DNA from: Cytophaga hutchinsonii ATCC 33406
Lineage (GTDB): Bacteria > Bacteroidota > Bacteroidia > Cytophagales > Cytophagaceae
Reading direction: 5' to 3'
Assembly: GCF_000014145.1 (NCBI RefSeq)
Contig: NC_008255.1
Location: 56,001 to 120,000 of the forward strand
Length of the DNA stretch: 64,000 bases
Shown here: positions 27,796 through 37,511 of the stretch, piece by piece
How positions within the stretch are numbered: position 1 is the stretch's first letter
Layout: every line of letters begins with the position of its first letter
Notes under the pieces: generated by a model
What the model saw: the letters and a program-made list of their open reading frames with translations, nothing else
Told to the model about the DNA's origin: nothing
Database searches by the model: none
Position numbers and translations under genes: made by a program

Positions 27796-28335
27796 ATGGC
27801 AAACGAAGAAATTAACGAAGAACAAATGGATAATTCTGCTGAAAAAGAAGTAGTTGCAGAAACTTCTGAAAAGGCGCCTGAATTGACAGAACTGGAAAAA
27901 GCAACGGCAGAAGCCGCTGATTGGAAAGATAAATATGTCAGATTGTACGCAGAATTTGACAATTATAAAAGACGGACAAGCAAGGAACGCATTGATTTGC
28001 TTAAAACAGCAAATGAAGATTTAATGAGCAGTCTGATTCCTGTTATCGATGATTTTGACCGTGCATTGAAAAATATTCCTGCTACAGAAGATACAAAAGC
28101 ATTACGTGAAGGAGTAGAATTGATTCATAATAAATTCAACAAAACACTTACGCAAAAAGGGTTGACACCCATGAATGCGCAGGGTGAAGTATTCAATAGT
28201 GAATTGCATGAAGCAATTACACAAATACCTGCTCCGACAGAAGATTTGAAAGGCAAAGTAGTGGATGAAGTTGAGAAGGGATACTATTTAGGAGATAAAG
28301 TAATCAGATACGCGAAGGTTGTTATTGGAGCTTAA
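27796..28335 (+). CDS. grpE: Nucleotide exchange factor GrpE, 179 residues
   Basis: Releases ADP from DnaK. An acidic, disordered start (EEINEEQMDNSAEKE) is followed by the long dimerising coiled coil (residues about 40-95, YVRLYAEFDNYKRRTSKE) and the C-terminal beta domain ending GYYLGDKVIRYAKVVIG. I use the ATG at 27796 because the longer frame starts with TTG inside the inverted-repeat region. dnaJ begins 3 bases after the stop, so the pair forms one operon; dnaK is not in the window. Confidence 0.96.
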   Translation: MANEEINEEQMDNSAEKEVVAETSEKAPELTELEKATAEAADWKDKYVRLYAEFDNYKRRTSKERIDLLKTANEDLMSSLIPVIDDFDRALKNIPATEDTKALREGVELIHNKFNKTLTQKGLTPMNAQGEVFNSELHEAITQIPAPTEDLKGKVVDEVEKGYYLGDKVIRYAKVVIGA

Positions 28336-28338
28336 GAA

Positions 28339-29478
28339 ATGGCAAAGAGAGATTATTACGAAGTACTGGAAATTACAAAATCAGCTTCTGCAGACGAGAT
28401 TAAAAAAGCGTACCGTAAGTTAGCGATTAAATTTCACCCGGATAAAAATCCAGACAATCCTGAAGCAGAAGAAAAATTTAAAGAAGCTGCTGAGGCATAT
28501 GAAGTATTAAGTACGCCGGAAAAACGTCAGCGTTACGATCAATACGGTCATCAGGCTGCTGGCGGCGGCGGTTACGGCGGCGGTATGAATATGGATGACA
28601 TATTCTCACAATTCGGGGATGTATTTGGCAGCGGCGGCTCTCCGTTTGAAAGTTTCTTTGGCGGCGGTGGCGGCGGCAGAGGACGTGGTGTTCGTAAAGG
28701 TTCCAACCTGCGCATTAAGTTGAAACTAAACTTAGAAGAAATTGCAAATGGTTGTGAAAAGAAAATAAAAGTTAAGCGCCAGGTTGCCTGCGACGAGTGC
28801 AGCGGTACCGGAGCTAAAAATGGTGCCGTACAGAAGTGTGGTACATGTAACGGCACAGGCCAGGTGAAGCGTGTGGTAAATACGATGCTTGGACAGATGA
28901 TGTCTGCAACTACCTGCCCTACGTGTAATGGCGAAGGCACAACGATTAAAGATAAATGTACCAGCTGCCACGGGCAAGGTACGGTTGAGAAAGAAGAAAC
29001 AATCACGATCAAAATACCTGCAGGTGTTGTAGATGGCATGCAGCTGTCTATGAGCGGAAAAGGGAACATGCCTCCAAGAGGCGGTGTTGCCGGCGACTTG
29101 TTAATCCTGATCGAAGAAATTGAAGACGAACAATTAAAACGGGATGGTTTAAATATCATCTACGAACTATATGTAACCTTCTTTGATGCGGTATTCGGCA
29201 CCAGTGTTGAAGTACCAACGGTTGATGGTAAAGTGAAGATCAAAATTGAACCGGGAACACAAAGCGGAAAGATTTTACGTCTGCGTTCTAAAGGGTTAAA
29301 AGATGTAAACAGCTACCAGAAAGGTGACCAACTGATCTACGTTAATGTGTGGACACCACAAACTTTATCAAAAGAAGAAAAAGAATTATTGGCAACCATT
29401 AAAGAATCTGAAAACTTCAAACCCAATCCGGGTAAGAATGACAAATCATTCTTCGAACGTATGAAAGAATTCTTTTAA
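28339..29478 (+). CDS. dnaJ: Chaperone DnaJ, 379 residues
   Basis: Hsp40 co-chaperone stimulating DnaK ATPase. Full class A architecture: J domain (residues 4-70) with HPD in IKFHPDKNP, Gly/Phe-rich linker (about 75-120), zinc-finger domain with four CxxCxGxG repeats ([32 protein letters not shown]), and the substrate-binding C-terminal domains. Co-transcribed with grpE. Followed by a terminator. A long antisense frame inside it is a by-product of its G-rich codons. Confidence 0.98.
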   Translation: MAKRDYYEVLEITKSASADEIKKAYRKLAIKFHPDKNPDNPEAEEKFKEAAEAYEVLSTPEKRQRYDQYGHQAAGGGGYGGGMNMDDIFSQFGDVFGSGGSPFESFFGGGGGGRGRGVRKGSNLRIKLKLNLEEIANGCEKKIKVKRQVACDECSGTGAKNGAVQKCGTCNGTGQVKRVVNTMLGQMMSATTCPTCNGEGTTIKDKCTSCHGQGTVEKEETITIKIPAGVVDGMQLSMSGKGNMPPRGGVAGDLLILIEEIEDEQLKRDGLNIIYELYVTFFDAVFGTSVEVPTVDGKVKIKIEPGTQSGKILRLRSKGLKDVNSYQKGDQLIYVNVWTPQTLSKEEKELLATIKESENFKPNPGKNDKSFFERMKEFF

Positions 29479-29500
29479 CAGGTGAGCGTATTTATATTTT

Positions 29501-29533
29501 AAAAGCCTTTCAGTGTATGGAAGGCTTTTTTTA
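29501..29533 (+). terminator. Terminator of grpE-dnaJ
   Basis: AAAAGCCTTTC (29501-29511), 7-base loop, GGAAGGCTTTT with one G-U pair, then more T residues. Confidence 0.9.
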
Positions 29534-29638
29534 TGGGTCTGAATCAGGTAGTTGGGAAATCCGGACAGATTATTCAGATTTTTACCGGATTGTGCCGAAT
29601 TAACTATCCTTTTCTTCTCGAAAAACACTAAAAAACAC

Positions 29639-29646
29639 TATTTTTG
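29639..29646 (+). promoter_or_regulatory. -7 element upstream of thrA
   Basis: TATTTTTG matches TAnnTTTG and sits 31 bases before the thrA ATG. It is preceded by a tandem repeat of AAAAACACTA. No good TTTG lies 20 bases upstream, so promoter strength may depend on other factors. Confidence 0.5.
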
Positions 29647-29677
29647 CAGGTATTTTTATTAAGATAATACCAATACT

Positions 29678-32131
29678 ATGAAAGTGTTAAAGTTCGGTGG
29701 TACCTCAGTAGGTTCAGTAGAGAGTATCCGTAAAGTCGCAGAAATTCTTTCTTCATACAAAAAGAAAGAAAAGTTTGTAGTTGTTTTTTCTGCCATGTCA
29801 GGAATTACAAATTTACTTGTTGAAGTAGGTCAGAAAGCATCTACAACAGATATTTCTTATCAGCAGGTTTTAAAAACGATTGAACAGAAACACGTAAGCA
29901 CGGCAAAGACATTGATTGATGTTAAGAATCAGGGCAAAGTTATTGCGCAGCTGAAATTGATATTAAACGAACTGCAGGATTTATTACACGGCGTTTATTT
30001 ATTGAAAGAATTATCGCCGCGCTCTAACGATCTTGTGTTAAGTTTTGGCGAAAGGCTTTCTTCATACCTGGTTTCTGAGTTCTTGAAACAGGAAGGCGTA
30101 GACGTTACATTCCTGGATGCCCGTAAAGTAATTATTACCGATAGCAGCTTTGGTTCAGCGAAAGTTGATTTCAAAAAAACAGACAAAGCGATCAAAGATT
30201 ATTTCAAAGATATTAAGTCCAGTGTCGTAACTACCGGTTTTATCGGTTCAACCGATAAAGGTGAAACGACAACATTAGGCAGAGGCGGTTCGGATTATAC
30301 CGCTTCCGTTTTTGGTGCTGCGCTGGATAGCGAAGGCATTGAAATATGGACAGACGTTGATGGCATCATGACGGCAGACCCGCGTAAAGTAAAACGCGCA
30401 TTTACGCTTCCGCAGGTGTCCTACATCGAAGCAATGGAAATGTCGCACTTCGGCGCTAAAGTTATATATCCGCCAACATTACAGCCGGCATTCAAAAAAA
30501 GAATTCCCATCTGGATTAAAAATACATTCAATACAGCATTTGAAGGAACGTTGATCAACGAGAAAACAAGTGCAACGGATCACTCCGTAAAAGGTATTTC
30601 TTCTATAGAAAATATTTCTATGCTGAACCTTACCGGCAGCGGTATGGTTGGCGTACCGGGAGTATCCGGCCGCTTATTCGGGGCATTGGCACGTAACTTT
30701 ATCAATGTTATCTTAATTACACAGGCATCTTCAGAACATTCTATCTGCTTTGTAATTGATTCAAAAGAATCGGCAAAAGCGAAAGATGCTGTTGAAGAAG
30801 AGTTTGAACATGAGATCAAAGCAGGCAAAATAGATAAACTGCACGAAAAAGATAATCTGGCAATCGTTGCAGTTGTTGGCGATAACATGCGCCATACACC
30901 GGGTATTGCAGGTAAACTCTTCTCTTCTTTAGGAAAAAATGGCATCAACGTTGTTGCCATTGCACAAGGCTCTTCAGAGATCAACTTGTCTGTAGTAATC
31001 GGAAAAGAAGATTTAACAAAAGCATTAAATGTTATTCATGAATCATTCTTCCTGAGTGATGTGAAAACGATTAACGTGTTTGTAGTAGGTGTAGGTCTGA
31101 TCGGCAGTGCATTATTAAAACAGCTGCAGAAACAGTCCACCTATCTTCAGAAAGAAAAAGGCTTTAAGATCAATGTGGTTGGTTTAGCAAACAGTAAAAA
31201 AATGCTTATCAATGAAAATGGTGTAGCATTGACCAGCTGGAAAGAAAAACTGGACGAAGGAGAGAAAGCAAATCTGAAAGAATTTGTAAAACGAATGATT
31301 GATTTGAATCTTCGGAACTCCATTTTTGTTGACAATACATCCAACAAAGATGTGGTTTCATTCTATCACAACATCTTGGATGAGAGCATTTCTATCGTTA
31401 CACCCAACAAACTTGCTAATTCAGGTTTATATAAGGATTACCAGAAACTTCAGGAAACTGCCTTTAAACGTGGTGTGAAGTTAATGTACGAAACGAACGT
31501 TGGTGCAGGTCTTCCTGTTATCAATACATTAAACGATTTAAAAGACAGCGGTGATAAAATCATTCGCATAGAAGGTGTTTTATCGGGGACATTATCATAC
31601 ATTTTCAACAACTTCAAAGGCGACAAAAAGTTCAGCGATATTGTTAAAGAAGCGAAGGAAAAAGGCTTTACCGAGCCGGATCCCAGAGATGATTTAAATG
31701 GAAAAGATGTTGCACGTAAGATTTTAATCCTGTCACGTGAAGCGGGTTTCAATCTAGAGTTTGATGATGTAGTAGTAGAAAACATTCTGCCGGCACCCTG
31801 TCTGAAAGCGAAAACAGTTGAAGAGTTCTTCGTCGAATTAGAGAAAAATAATAATGTATTCTCTAAGAAACGTGATGAAGCGGATAAAGCAAATAAAGTA
31901 TTACGTTTCATTGCAAAACTTGAAAACGGAAAAGCGGAAGTAAGTTTGCAATCGGTAGACAGTACGCATCCATTCTTCTCCCTTTCAGGAAGCGATAACA
32001 TGATTGCGTATACAACGGAAAGATACAAAGAAAGACCATTGGTAATTAAAGGTCCTGGAGCTGGTGCAGAAGTTACTGCTGCAGGTGTATTTGGTGATAT
32101 CATCCGTATCAGTAATTACTTAAAGGGGTAA
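29678..32131 (+). CDS. thrA: Bifunctional aspartokinase / homoserine dehydrogenase I, 817 residues
   Basis: Catalyses the first and third steps from aspartate to threonine. Aspartokinase domain residues 1-290 (KFGGTSVGSVES at 4-15), two ACT-type regulatory segments about 305-450 that usually bind threonine, then homoserine dehydrogenase from about 462 with NAD(P) motif VGVGLIGSALL. Length matches E. coli ThrA (820). It begins the thrA-thrB-thrC operon. I see no Thr-rich leader peptide, so control is likely by feedback inhibition or another mechanism rather than classical attenuation. A heptad repeat starts directly after its stop. Confidence 0.97.
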   Translation: MKVLKFGGTSVGSVESIRKVAEILSSYKKKEKFVVVFSAMSGITNLLVEVGQKASTTDISYQQVLKTIEQKHVSTAKTLIDVKNQGKVIAQLKLILNELQDLLHGVYLLKELSPRSNDLVLSFGERLSSYLVSEFLKQEGVDVTFLDARKVIITDSSFGSAKVDFKKTDKAIKDYFKDIKSSVVTTGFIGSTDKGETTTLGRGGSDYTASVFGAALDSEGIEIWTDVDGIMTADPRKVKRAFTLPQVSYIEAMEMSHFGAKVIYPPTLQPAFKKRIPIWIKNTFNTAFEGTLINEKTSATDHSVKGISSIENISMLNLTGSGMVGVPGVSGRLFGALARNFINVILITQASSEHSICFVIDSKESAKAKDAVEEEFEHEIKAGKIDKLHEKDNLAIVAVVGDNMRHTPGIAGKLFSSLGKNGINVVAIAQGSSEINLSVVIGKEDLTKALNVIHESFFLSDVKTINVFVVGVGLIGSALLKQLQKQSTYLQKEKGFKINVVGLANSKKMLINENGVALTSWKEKLDEGEKANLKEFVKRMIDLNLRNSIFVDNTSNKDVVSFYHNILDESISIVTPNKLANSGLYKDYQKLQETAFKRGVKLMYETNVGAGLPVINTLNDLKDSGDKIIRIEGVLSGTLSYIFNNFKGDKKFSDIVKEAKEKGFTEPDPRDDLNGKDVARKILILSREAGFNLEFDDVVVENILPAPCLKAKTVEEFFVELEKNNNVFSKKRDEADKANKVLRFIAKLENGKAEVSLQSVDSTHPFFSLSGSDNMIAYTTERYKERPLVIKGPGAGAEVTAAGVFGDIIRISNYLKG

Positions 32132-32133
32132 TA

Positions 32134-32225
32134 AGTTTTAAGTTTTAAGTAATAAGAAAAGAATATAGCACACCTATCAATCTTTTCAGTCTTAAAACAT
32201 AGAACTTAAAACATAGAACTTAAAG
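32134..32225. repeat. Heptad-period repeat, locus 3 (thrA-thrB gap)
   Basis: Left arm: AGTTTTA, AGTTTTA, AGTAATA (32134-32154). Right arm, opposed: CTTAAAA, CATAGAA, CTTAAAA, CATAGAA, CTTAAAG (32191-32225), ending on the base before the thrB ATG. Exact 7-base register throughout each arm. Confidence 0.88.
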
Positions 32226-33155
32226 ATGAAAGATAGTATAAAAGTATTTGCGCCTGCTACCGTTGCCAATGTTTCCTGCGGCTTCGATGTGTTGGGTTTT
32301 GCTGTAGACAATCCGGGCGATGAAGTATTGCTTCGTTTGTCTGATAAAAAAGGAGTGCGCATTACTTCTATAACCGGTGATGATGGCCGTCTACCAAAGG
32401 ATGCTGAAAAGAATACAGTAAGTATTTCTATTCTGCGTTATTTAGAGACATTGGGTATTGAGCAGGGAATAGAAATTGAACTGACTAAAAAAATGCCGTT
32501 AGGCAGTGGTTTGGGGTCAAGTGCAGCTTCTACGGTTGCAGGTGTATATGCGATCAATCAGTTGCTGGGAAATAAAATGGAGGTGAAAGATTTACTTCCG
32601 TTTGCGATGGAAGGAGAATTTTTAGCTTGCGGTTCTGCACACGCCGATAACGTTGCACCGTGTTTGTATGGAGGTTTTGTATTGGTAAGAAGTTACGATC
32701 CGCTGGATGTTGTTAAACTTCCTGTGCCTGCAAATTTGTATGCAACCATTATTCATCCGCATGTAGAAGTGCAGACAAAGGATGCCCGCAACATTTTACC
32801 AAAACAGATTGCATTAAGCCAGGCTGTTGCGCAGTGGGGGAATGTAGGCGGCTTAGTGGCGGGCTTGCTGATGAACGATACAAGCCTGATCGGACGTTCC
32901 ATGCAGGATCATATTGTTGAACCGGCACGTTCTGTTTTAATACCAGGCTTTGATGATGTAAAAAAGGCAGCGCTTGATGCAGGTGCATTAGGTTGCTCGA
33001 TTTCTGGTTCCGGCCCGTCGATCTTTGCATTAAGTACCAGTCAGGAAGCTGCTCAGAAAATCGGACAGGCGATGAAAAAAGGCTTTGATGCAATCAACAT
33101 CGGCAGCGATGTGTATGTGTCGACTGTGAATCAGCAAGGACCGAAGGTTATCTAA
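32226..33155 (+). CDS. thrB: Homoserine kinase, 309 residues
   Basis: Phosphorylates homoserine with ATP. GHMP-kinase fold: the start KVFAPATVANVSCGFDVLG and the glycine-rich loop PLGSGLGSSAAS are diagnostic, with the second conserved motif SGSGPSIFAL near the C-terminus. Normal length. Second gene of the thr operon, flanked on both sides by heptad repeats, the upstream one touching its start codon. Confidence 0.97.
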   Translation: MKDSIKVFAPATVANVSCGFDVLGFAVDNPGDEVLLRLSDKKGVRITSITGDDGRLPKDAEKNTVSISILRYLETLGIEQGIEIELTKKMPLGSGLGSSAASTVAGVYAINQLLGNKMEVKDLLPFAMEGEFLACGSAHADNVAPCLYGGFVLVRSYDPLDVVKLPVPANLYATIIHPHVEVQTKDARNILPKQIALSQAVAQWGNVGGLVAGLLMNDTSLIGRSMQDHIVEPARSVLIPGFDDVKKAALDAGALGCSISGSGPSIFALSTSQEAAQKIGQAMKKGFDAINIGSDVYVSTVNQQGPKVI

Positions 33156-33247
33156 GCCGAAGGCTGAAGGCAGAAAGCCTAAAGCGAAAAAATCTAGTTT
33201 TAAAAAGAAACAAATTCGCCTTCAGCTTTTAGCTTTAGGCCTTAAGC
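33156..33247. repeat. Heptad-period repeat, locus 4 (thrB-thrC gap)
   Basis: Left arm of five units from 33156: GCCGAAG, GCTGAAG, GCAGAAA, GCCTAAA, GCGAAAA. Right arm of five opposed units, 33213-33247: AATTCGC, CTTCAGC, TTTTAGC, TTTAGGC, CTTAAGC. It starts on the base after the thrB stop and ends 9 bases before the thrC ATG; the arms can pair with few mismatches. Confidence 0.9.
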
Positions 33248-33256
33248 ATAAAAGAA

Positions 33257-34561
33257 ATGAAACTATACAGTACAAATCATCAGGTACCAGAAGTAAATTT
33301 AAAAGAAGCAGTATTCAAAGGTTTACCGGATGATAACGGTTTATATATGCCGGAGAATATTCCAACATTGCCGGCTTCATTTTTTGAAAACATTGATACC
33401 CTTTCTTTTCAGGATATTGCCTTTGAAGTATGCAAAGCATTGATCGGTGATGAAGTTCCGGAAAAAGAAATCAGAAGCATTGTTGATGATGTATTAACGT
33501 TTGACGCACCTGTTGTTAAGGTTGAAAACAACATCTATGTGCTTGAATTGTTTCATGGCCCTACGCTGGCATTCAAAGATTTCGGTGCCCGTTTCATGGC
33601 CCGTCTGATGTCTTACTTTTTACAAAAAGAAAAGAAAGACATCATGATTTTAGTAGCAACATCCGGAGATACTGGCAGCGCCGTTGCACAGGGTTTTCTG
33701 GACAAAGCAGGTATTAAAGTTACCATCTTATATCCAAGCAAAAAGGTAAGTGATCTGCAGGAAAAGCAGCTTACAACACTTGGTAAAAACATTACGGCAC
33801 TTGAAGTGCTGGGTACGTTTGACGATTGTCAGCGTATGGTAAAACAAGCGTTCTTGGATAAAGAAATTACATCTAAGATCAACCTGTCTTCTGCAAATTC
33901 AATCAACATCAGTCGTTTGATTCCACAGTCGTTTTATTATTTCTATGCCTACGCACAAGCGAAAAAGCTAGGAAAGAAAGTTGTTTTCTCTGTGCCAAGC
34001 GGAAACTTCGGAAATATATGCGCAGGTTTGATTGCCAAGAAAATGGGCTTGCCGATTGATATGTTTGTAGCTTCTACAAATGCAAACGACATTATGCCTA
34101 AATACATTAATACAGGAGTATTTGAAGCAAAACCTTCTGTTGCAACAATCAGCAATGCCATGGATGTTGGAAATCCAAGCAACTACCCGCGTGTGATTGA
34201 ATTATACGGGAAAGATATCAATGCATTGCGTAAAGATGTAGTTGGTAAAGCATATACAGATGAAGAGACAGCAGCTGCGGTTAAGTCTGTATATAAGGCT
34301 ACAGGATACGTGATGGATCCGCATGGTGCCGTTGGTTACTTAGGCTTAAAAGAATACTTTGAAGAAAGCGGAAAAGATGCTACAGGTATATTCTTAGCTA
34401 CAGCACATCCGGCTAAGTTTATTGAAGTCGTAAATGATATCATTGAAAAAGATGTAGAGATTCCTGCGCAACTGAAAGAACTGATCAATAAGAAACAGGA
34501 ATCTATTGTTATTGAAAATGATTTTGAAAAACTGAAATCGTTTCTGTTGACGGCTCTTTAA
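33257..34561 (+). CDS. thrC: Threonine synthase, 434 residues
   Basis: Converts O-phosphohomoserine to threonine with pyridoxal phosphate. The PLP lysine is Lys107 in HGPTLAFKDFG; the phosphate-binding and substrate motifs ATSGDTGSAVAQGF and VPSGNFGN are present. The length fits the bacterial/yeast type that begins with MKLYSTNHQ. Last gene of the operon, followed by a terminator. Confidence 0.97.
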   Translation: MKLYSTNHQVPEVNLKEAVFKGLPDDNGLYMPENIPTLPASFFENIDTLSFQDIAFEVCKALIGDEVPEKEIRSIVDDVLTFDAPVVKVENNIYVLELFHGPTLAFKDFGARFMARLMSYFLQKEKKDIMILVATSGDTGSAVAQGFLDKAGIKVTILYPSKKVSDLQEKQLTTLGKNITALEVLGTFDDCQRMVKQAFLDKEITSKINLSSANSINISRLIPQSFYYFYAYAQAKKLGKKVVFSVPSGNFGNICAGLIAKKMGLPIDMFVASTNANDIMPKYINTGVFEAKPSVATISNAMDVGNPSNYPRVIELYGKDINALRKDVVGKAYTDEETAAAVKSVYKATGYVMDPHGAVGYLGLKEYFEESGKDATGIFLATAHPAKFIEVVNDIIEKDVEIPAQLKELINKKQESIVIENDFEKLKSFLLTAL

Positions 34562-34592
34562 AAGAGACCAACATAATTCACTTATATAAATT

Positions 34593-34624
34593 AAAAAAGA
34601 CTCCTGAATAAGGAGTCTTTTTTA
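34593..34624 (+). terminator. Terminator of the thr operon (bidirectional)
   Basis: AAAAAAGACTCCT (34593-34605), loop GAATA, AGGAGTCTTTTTT (34611-34623). The symmetrical A and T runs let it also end the convergent leftward transcript of the membrane-protein genes. Confidence 0.93.
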
Positions 34625-34645
34625 TTTATATAAAATTGTTTTCGG

Positions 34646-36004
34646 TTATTTTTCACTGCCTGTTTTCAATGCCTTGTCATAATCGGGTGCCTGAAGGCTT
34701 TCATAATAGCCGCCTTGCGGGTCCAGCTTTAAGAAATCTATTTTCCAGGCCTCGAACGTCATGCTGTCATAATGCAGTGATTTTCTAAGATATTGAATAT
34801 TGATAAGCGCTCCATATAAAACAAATAACACCGTGAATAACGATACTGTATATTTTATAACCAGGTATTTTTGTTCAATCACGTACGTAATAAAGCTTGC
34901 CAGTCCGATACCCATAACACCATATAGATCTACCATTGGCCGGCAAGATATGCCACCACCATACCACCAGCACCACCAGCAAAAAATAATGTAGGTATAC
35001 AAAACAAATAACAGGATAAATGGCACACTGAATTGCGGGATTTTTTTACGGACAAAAAACAAACCAATTGTAGCGAACAGCATAATAGGAGAATAGATAT
35101 ACCATCCTTTTCTAAATCCGATCAAACCTTCAATGATGTGTGGTTTGGTCCAGAAAAAATATTCATTCGTATAAGACCAGTACAAGAAATGCCCTGTAGC
35201 ATATTTCCAATATGCTATCTGAATACAGAAAACCAGAAAACCTACTACGCCGATAAGAATTACTTTTGATCGTAAAGACCACAAATAAGTAATACGCGGC
35301 TTAATGCTATTGAAAGAATGTATACCATAAAACACAAACAAAAAGATTACAACGATGTCAACCGGGCGAATCAAGGTGATTAGCCCGAATAGCAAGCCAA
35401 GATAAATACTGAAACGTGTAGTGGGTGTTTCGTGCCATTTAATGGTATAATAAACAAACATTGTTATCAGGCAGAATAAATAGCAATGCGCCATTACTTC
35501 AAACATGGAATAGAAAATCATATTGGTGCCAAAGAATACACACAGCAATGTTATCCCTGTTACCATGTCACTAAAATAGCGTATCAGAATTTTTCTTAGA
35601 AAGATAAATCCTAAGAATGTATAGAAAATATCAGATAAGATTAAGAACAAGGAATACACCATGGAATAGCCATTGGGCACATACATCTCAGGCTGCAGCT
35701 TTGCAACACCGTGGGCCATGAGGAAAAACGGCGAATATAAAATGGCAAGGCCGCTGCTCATCTTAATCACTTTTTTATTTTCCGGCGTATTCTCTGTCCA
35801 TATGCGCACGCCTTCCGGCGTGTTTTTATCAAGAAAATTAAAAGTCAGATCTTCATATATAATGAGTCCGGGCAGGTACGCGTAATAAGAAATAATATCC
35901 CACTCAATAACACCTTCTTTCCACTTTTGACTGTTTCCGGTAACAATAAGGGAAATGGATAAAATAAAAATAAGTGCAAACTTAGAAACAGATAATGATT
36001 TCAT
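34646..36004 (-). CDS. Polytopic membrane protein, GT-C-like, 452 residues
   Basis: About ten membrane segments. The first external loop carries acidic residues (EGVIEWDIISYYAYLPGLI), the place where GT-C glycosyltransferases of the GT39/PMT type have their catalytic Asp/Glu. A tryptophan-rich WWCWWYGGG stretch near residue 345 and a C-terminal non-membrane tail follow. No exact family is certain. It is the last gene of a leftward row of three similar proteins, starting 5 bases after the stop of the next one. Likely uses a lipid-linked sugar; the target is unknown. Confidence 0.75.
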   Translation of the reverse strand: MKSLSVSKFALIFILSISLIVTGNSQKWKEGVIEWDIISYYAYLPGLIIYEDLTFNFLDKNTPEGVRIWTENTPENKKVIKMSSGLAILYSPFFLMAHGVAKLQPEMYVPNGYSMVYSLFLILSDIFYTFLGFIFLRKILIRYFSDMVTGITLLCVFFGTNMIFYSMFEVMAHCYLFCLITMFVYYTIKWHETPTTRFSIYLGLLFGLITLIRPVDIVVIFLFVFYGIHSFNSIKPRITYLWSLRSKVILIGVVGFLVFCIQIAYWKYATGHFLYWSYTNEYFFWTKPHIIEGLIGFRKGWYIYSPIMLFATIGLFFVRKKIPQFSVPFILLFVLYTYIIFCWWCWWYGGGISCRPMVDLYGVMGIGLASFITYVIEQKYLVIKYTVSLFTVLFVLYGALINIQYLRKSLHYDSMTFEAWKIDFLKLDPQGGYYESLQAPDYDKALKTGSEK

Positions 36005-36009
36005 GAATA

Positions 36010-37485
36010 TTATTTTCTTTTAAATATATATACACCAAAAGGCTGATCGCCTAAAACATTGAAAGCATTTTCCGGTGAAAACTGATTAAGAAGTATAAAG
36101 TTAGGGTTTTGTGTAAAGGATGTTAAAGGTAATTTGCCTTCGTTAGCACCAAAGTGCGCATCCCAAACAATAACATCGCCTTCCTGCATATTGTTTTCCG
36201 GGTGTTGTTTATCTGAAATTGCATACGTCTCCTGGCTTTTTTTAGAATCATATGGGTTTAGATCTAACCCGATAATTGTATACGGATGACTAAAATATAC
36301 CTTGCCTTTTTTGTCAGGGCTGTTTGTCTTGTACCACGCGCAGGCATCAGCTACAACAACGGTTTCATCTTTCAATTCCATTGGCCAGTAGTGCATCTTG
36401 AAAATTATATTCACAAAAAATATACTGAATATAGAAAGAGTAAGAATATATATTTTGCTGAAGCCATATTTAGAAGCAAACGTATAAATCACATCAAGGC
36501 CAAAAATAATAATCAGTACAACCAATGGTACAATGCAGGTTATAAGTCTATGCATACCCAATGCACCAAAAAGACCAAATGCCCAGAATATGGATTCTGC
36601 TGTGATGAACAGTACAATAAACCCAAGGGTCAGAAAATGGAAATGAAATAATTTATTCTCTGTAATAGTATTCTTTTTAAATGTAAACAGGCCATGGATC
36701 AGCGTGTACAGAGAAATGATTCCTCCTGTGTACAAAAGCACTTTGCGGCTCGTACCCAGTAATTCATCCAGTGCATTGATATAAAAAAAGAAGTCGCCTT
36801 TTCCGTAAATATCCTGCGCTCCTTTATATGGGTTGTTGTCGGAAATCCACATCAAAGAATGATGCGTAGAGTAACCATAAATGGTTACTAACATATAACC
36901 AGTTAATAGTGCCGGTATATAGAAATATTTTTTCTGAATCAGCAGCAGCAGGCCCATCAATGGGAAAATAAAATAACCTTCCTGTCTTACAAATGGAAGG
37001 AAGGAAAATAAAACAGTGGCAAGTAGCCATTCATTGATAACAACAAGGTAGATGCCCCATACAAGAAAAAAAGCAAAGACAATTTCTGTAAGTCCGCTGA
37101 AAAGCTCCGGAAAATATACAGGTGTGAATAATAATAAAATCGGAATGAGCCACAAATGCTTTATATTAAAAAAATCGGCTATTTTTAAAAGTATAATGCT
37201 TGTTAGAAAGGAACAGATAATCTGCATGAAATGAATTCCCTTTAAACCAAACTGTGCAAATGGTGCTGCAAGTATGGTAAAGACGGGTTTAGCCCAGAGG
37301 TCCAGTTCGAACGCCGGATTCCAGTAGGAATAACGTGCTAGTAAATAATGCCATACACCATCTGCTGTATCTGAGGTGTATGATGCTGGCAAGATTGCCC
37401 ATTGGACTAAAATGAACAACGTGCAGCAGAATAAACTTAAAACAAAATAACGGTTTTTAGTTTCCGAAATAAAAGATGTAAACAT
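36010..37485 (-). CDS. Polytopic membrane protein, GT-C-like (mannosyltransferase type), 491 residues
   Basis: Ten to twelve hydrophobic segments and a soluble C-terminal domain of about 110 residues ending VYIFKRK. The first periplasmic loop has SYTSDTADGVWHYLLARYSYW, a DxxDG pattern in the position of the catalytic carboxylates of GT-C enzymes. The following WAKPVFTILAAPFAQFG resembles the second conserved loop of mannosyltransferase-like proteins in this phylum. It lies between two further polytopic genes read in the same direction. Substrate unknown. Confidence 0.78.
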   Translation of the reverse strand: MFTSFISETKNRYFVLSLFCCTLFILVQWAILPASYTSDTADGVWHYLLARYSYWNPAFELDLWAKPVFTILAAPFAQFGLKGIHFMQIICSFLTSIILLKIADFFNIKHLWLIPILLLFTPVYFPELFSGLTEIVFAFFLVWGIYLVVINEWLLATVLFSFLPFVRQEGYFIFPLMGLLLLIQKKYFYIPALLTGYMLVTIYGYSTHHSLMWISDNNPYKGAQDIYGKGDFFFYINALDELLGTSRKVLLYTGGIISLYTLIHGLFTFKKNTITENKLFHFHFLTLGFIVLFITAESIFWAFGLFGALGMHRLITCIVPLVVLIIIFGLDVIYTFASKYGFSKIYILTLSIFSIFFVNIIFKMHYWPMELKDETVVVADACAWYKTNSPDKKGKVYFSHPYTIIGLDLNPYDSKKSQETYAISDKQHPENNMQEGDVIVWDAHFGANEGKLPLTSFTQNPNFILLNQFSPENAFNVLGDQPFGVYIFKRK

Positions 37486-37511
37486 GAAAGTTATGAAAAG
37501 AGTAACAGGTT

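Noticed and set aside
28572..29159. 195-residue antisense frame inside dnaJ
   Set aside because: It lies wholly within a firmly identified gene, is dominated by Pro and low-complexity strings mirrored from the Gly-rich linker, and matches no family.
31450..32103. 217-residue antisense frame inside thrA
   Set aside because: Complete overlap with the homoserine dehydrogenase domain; Ser/Phe-rich composition typical of antisense shadows.
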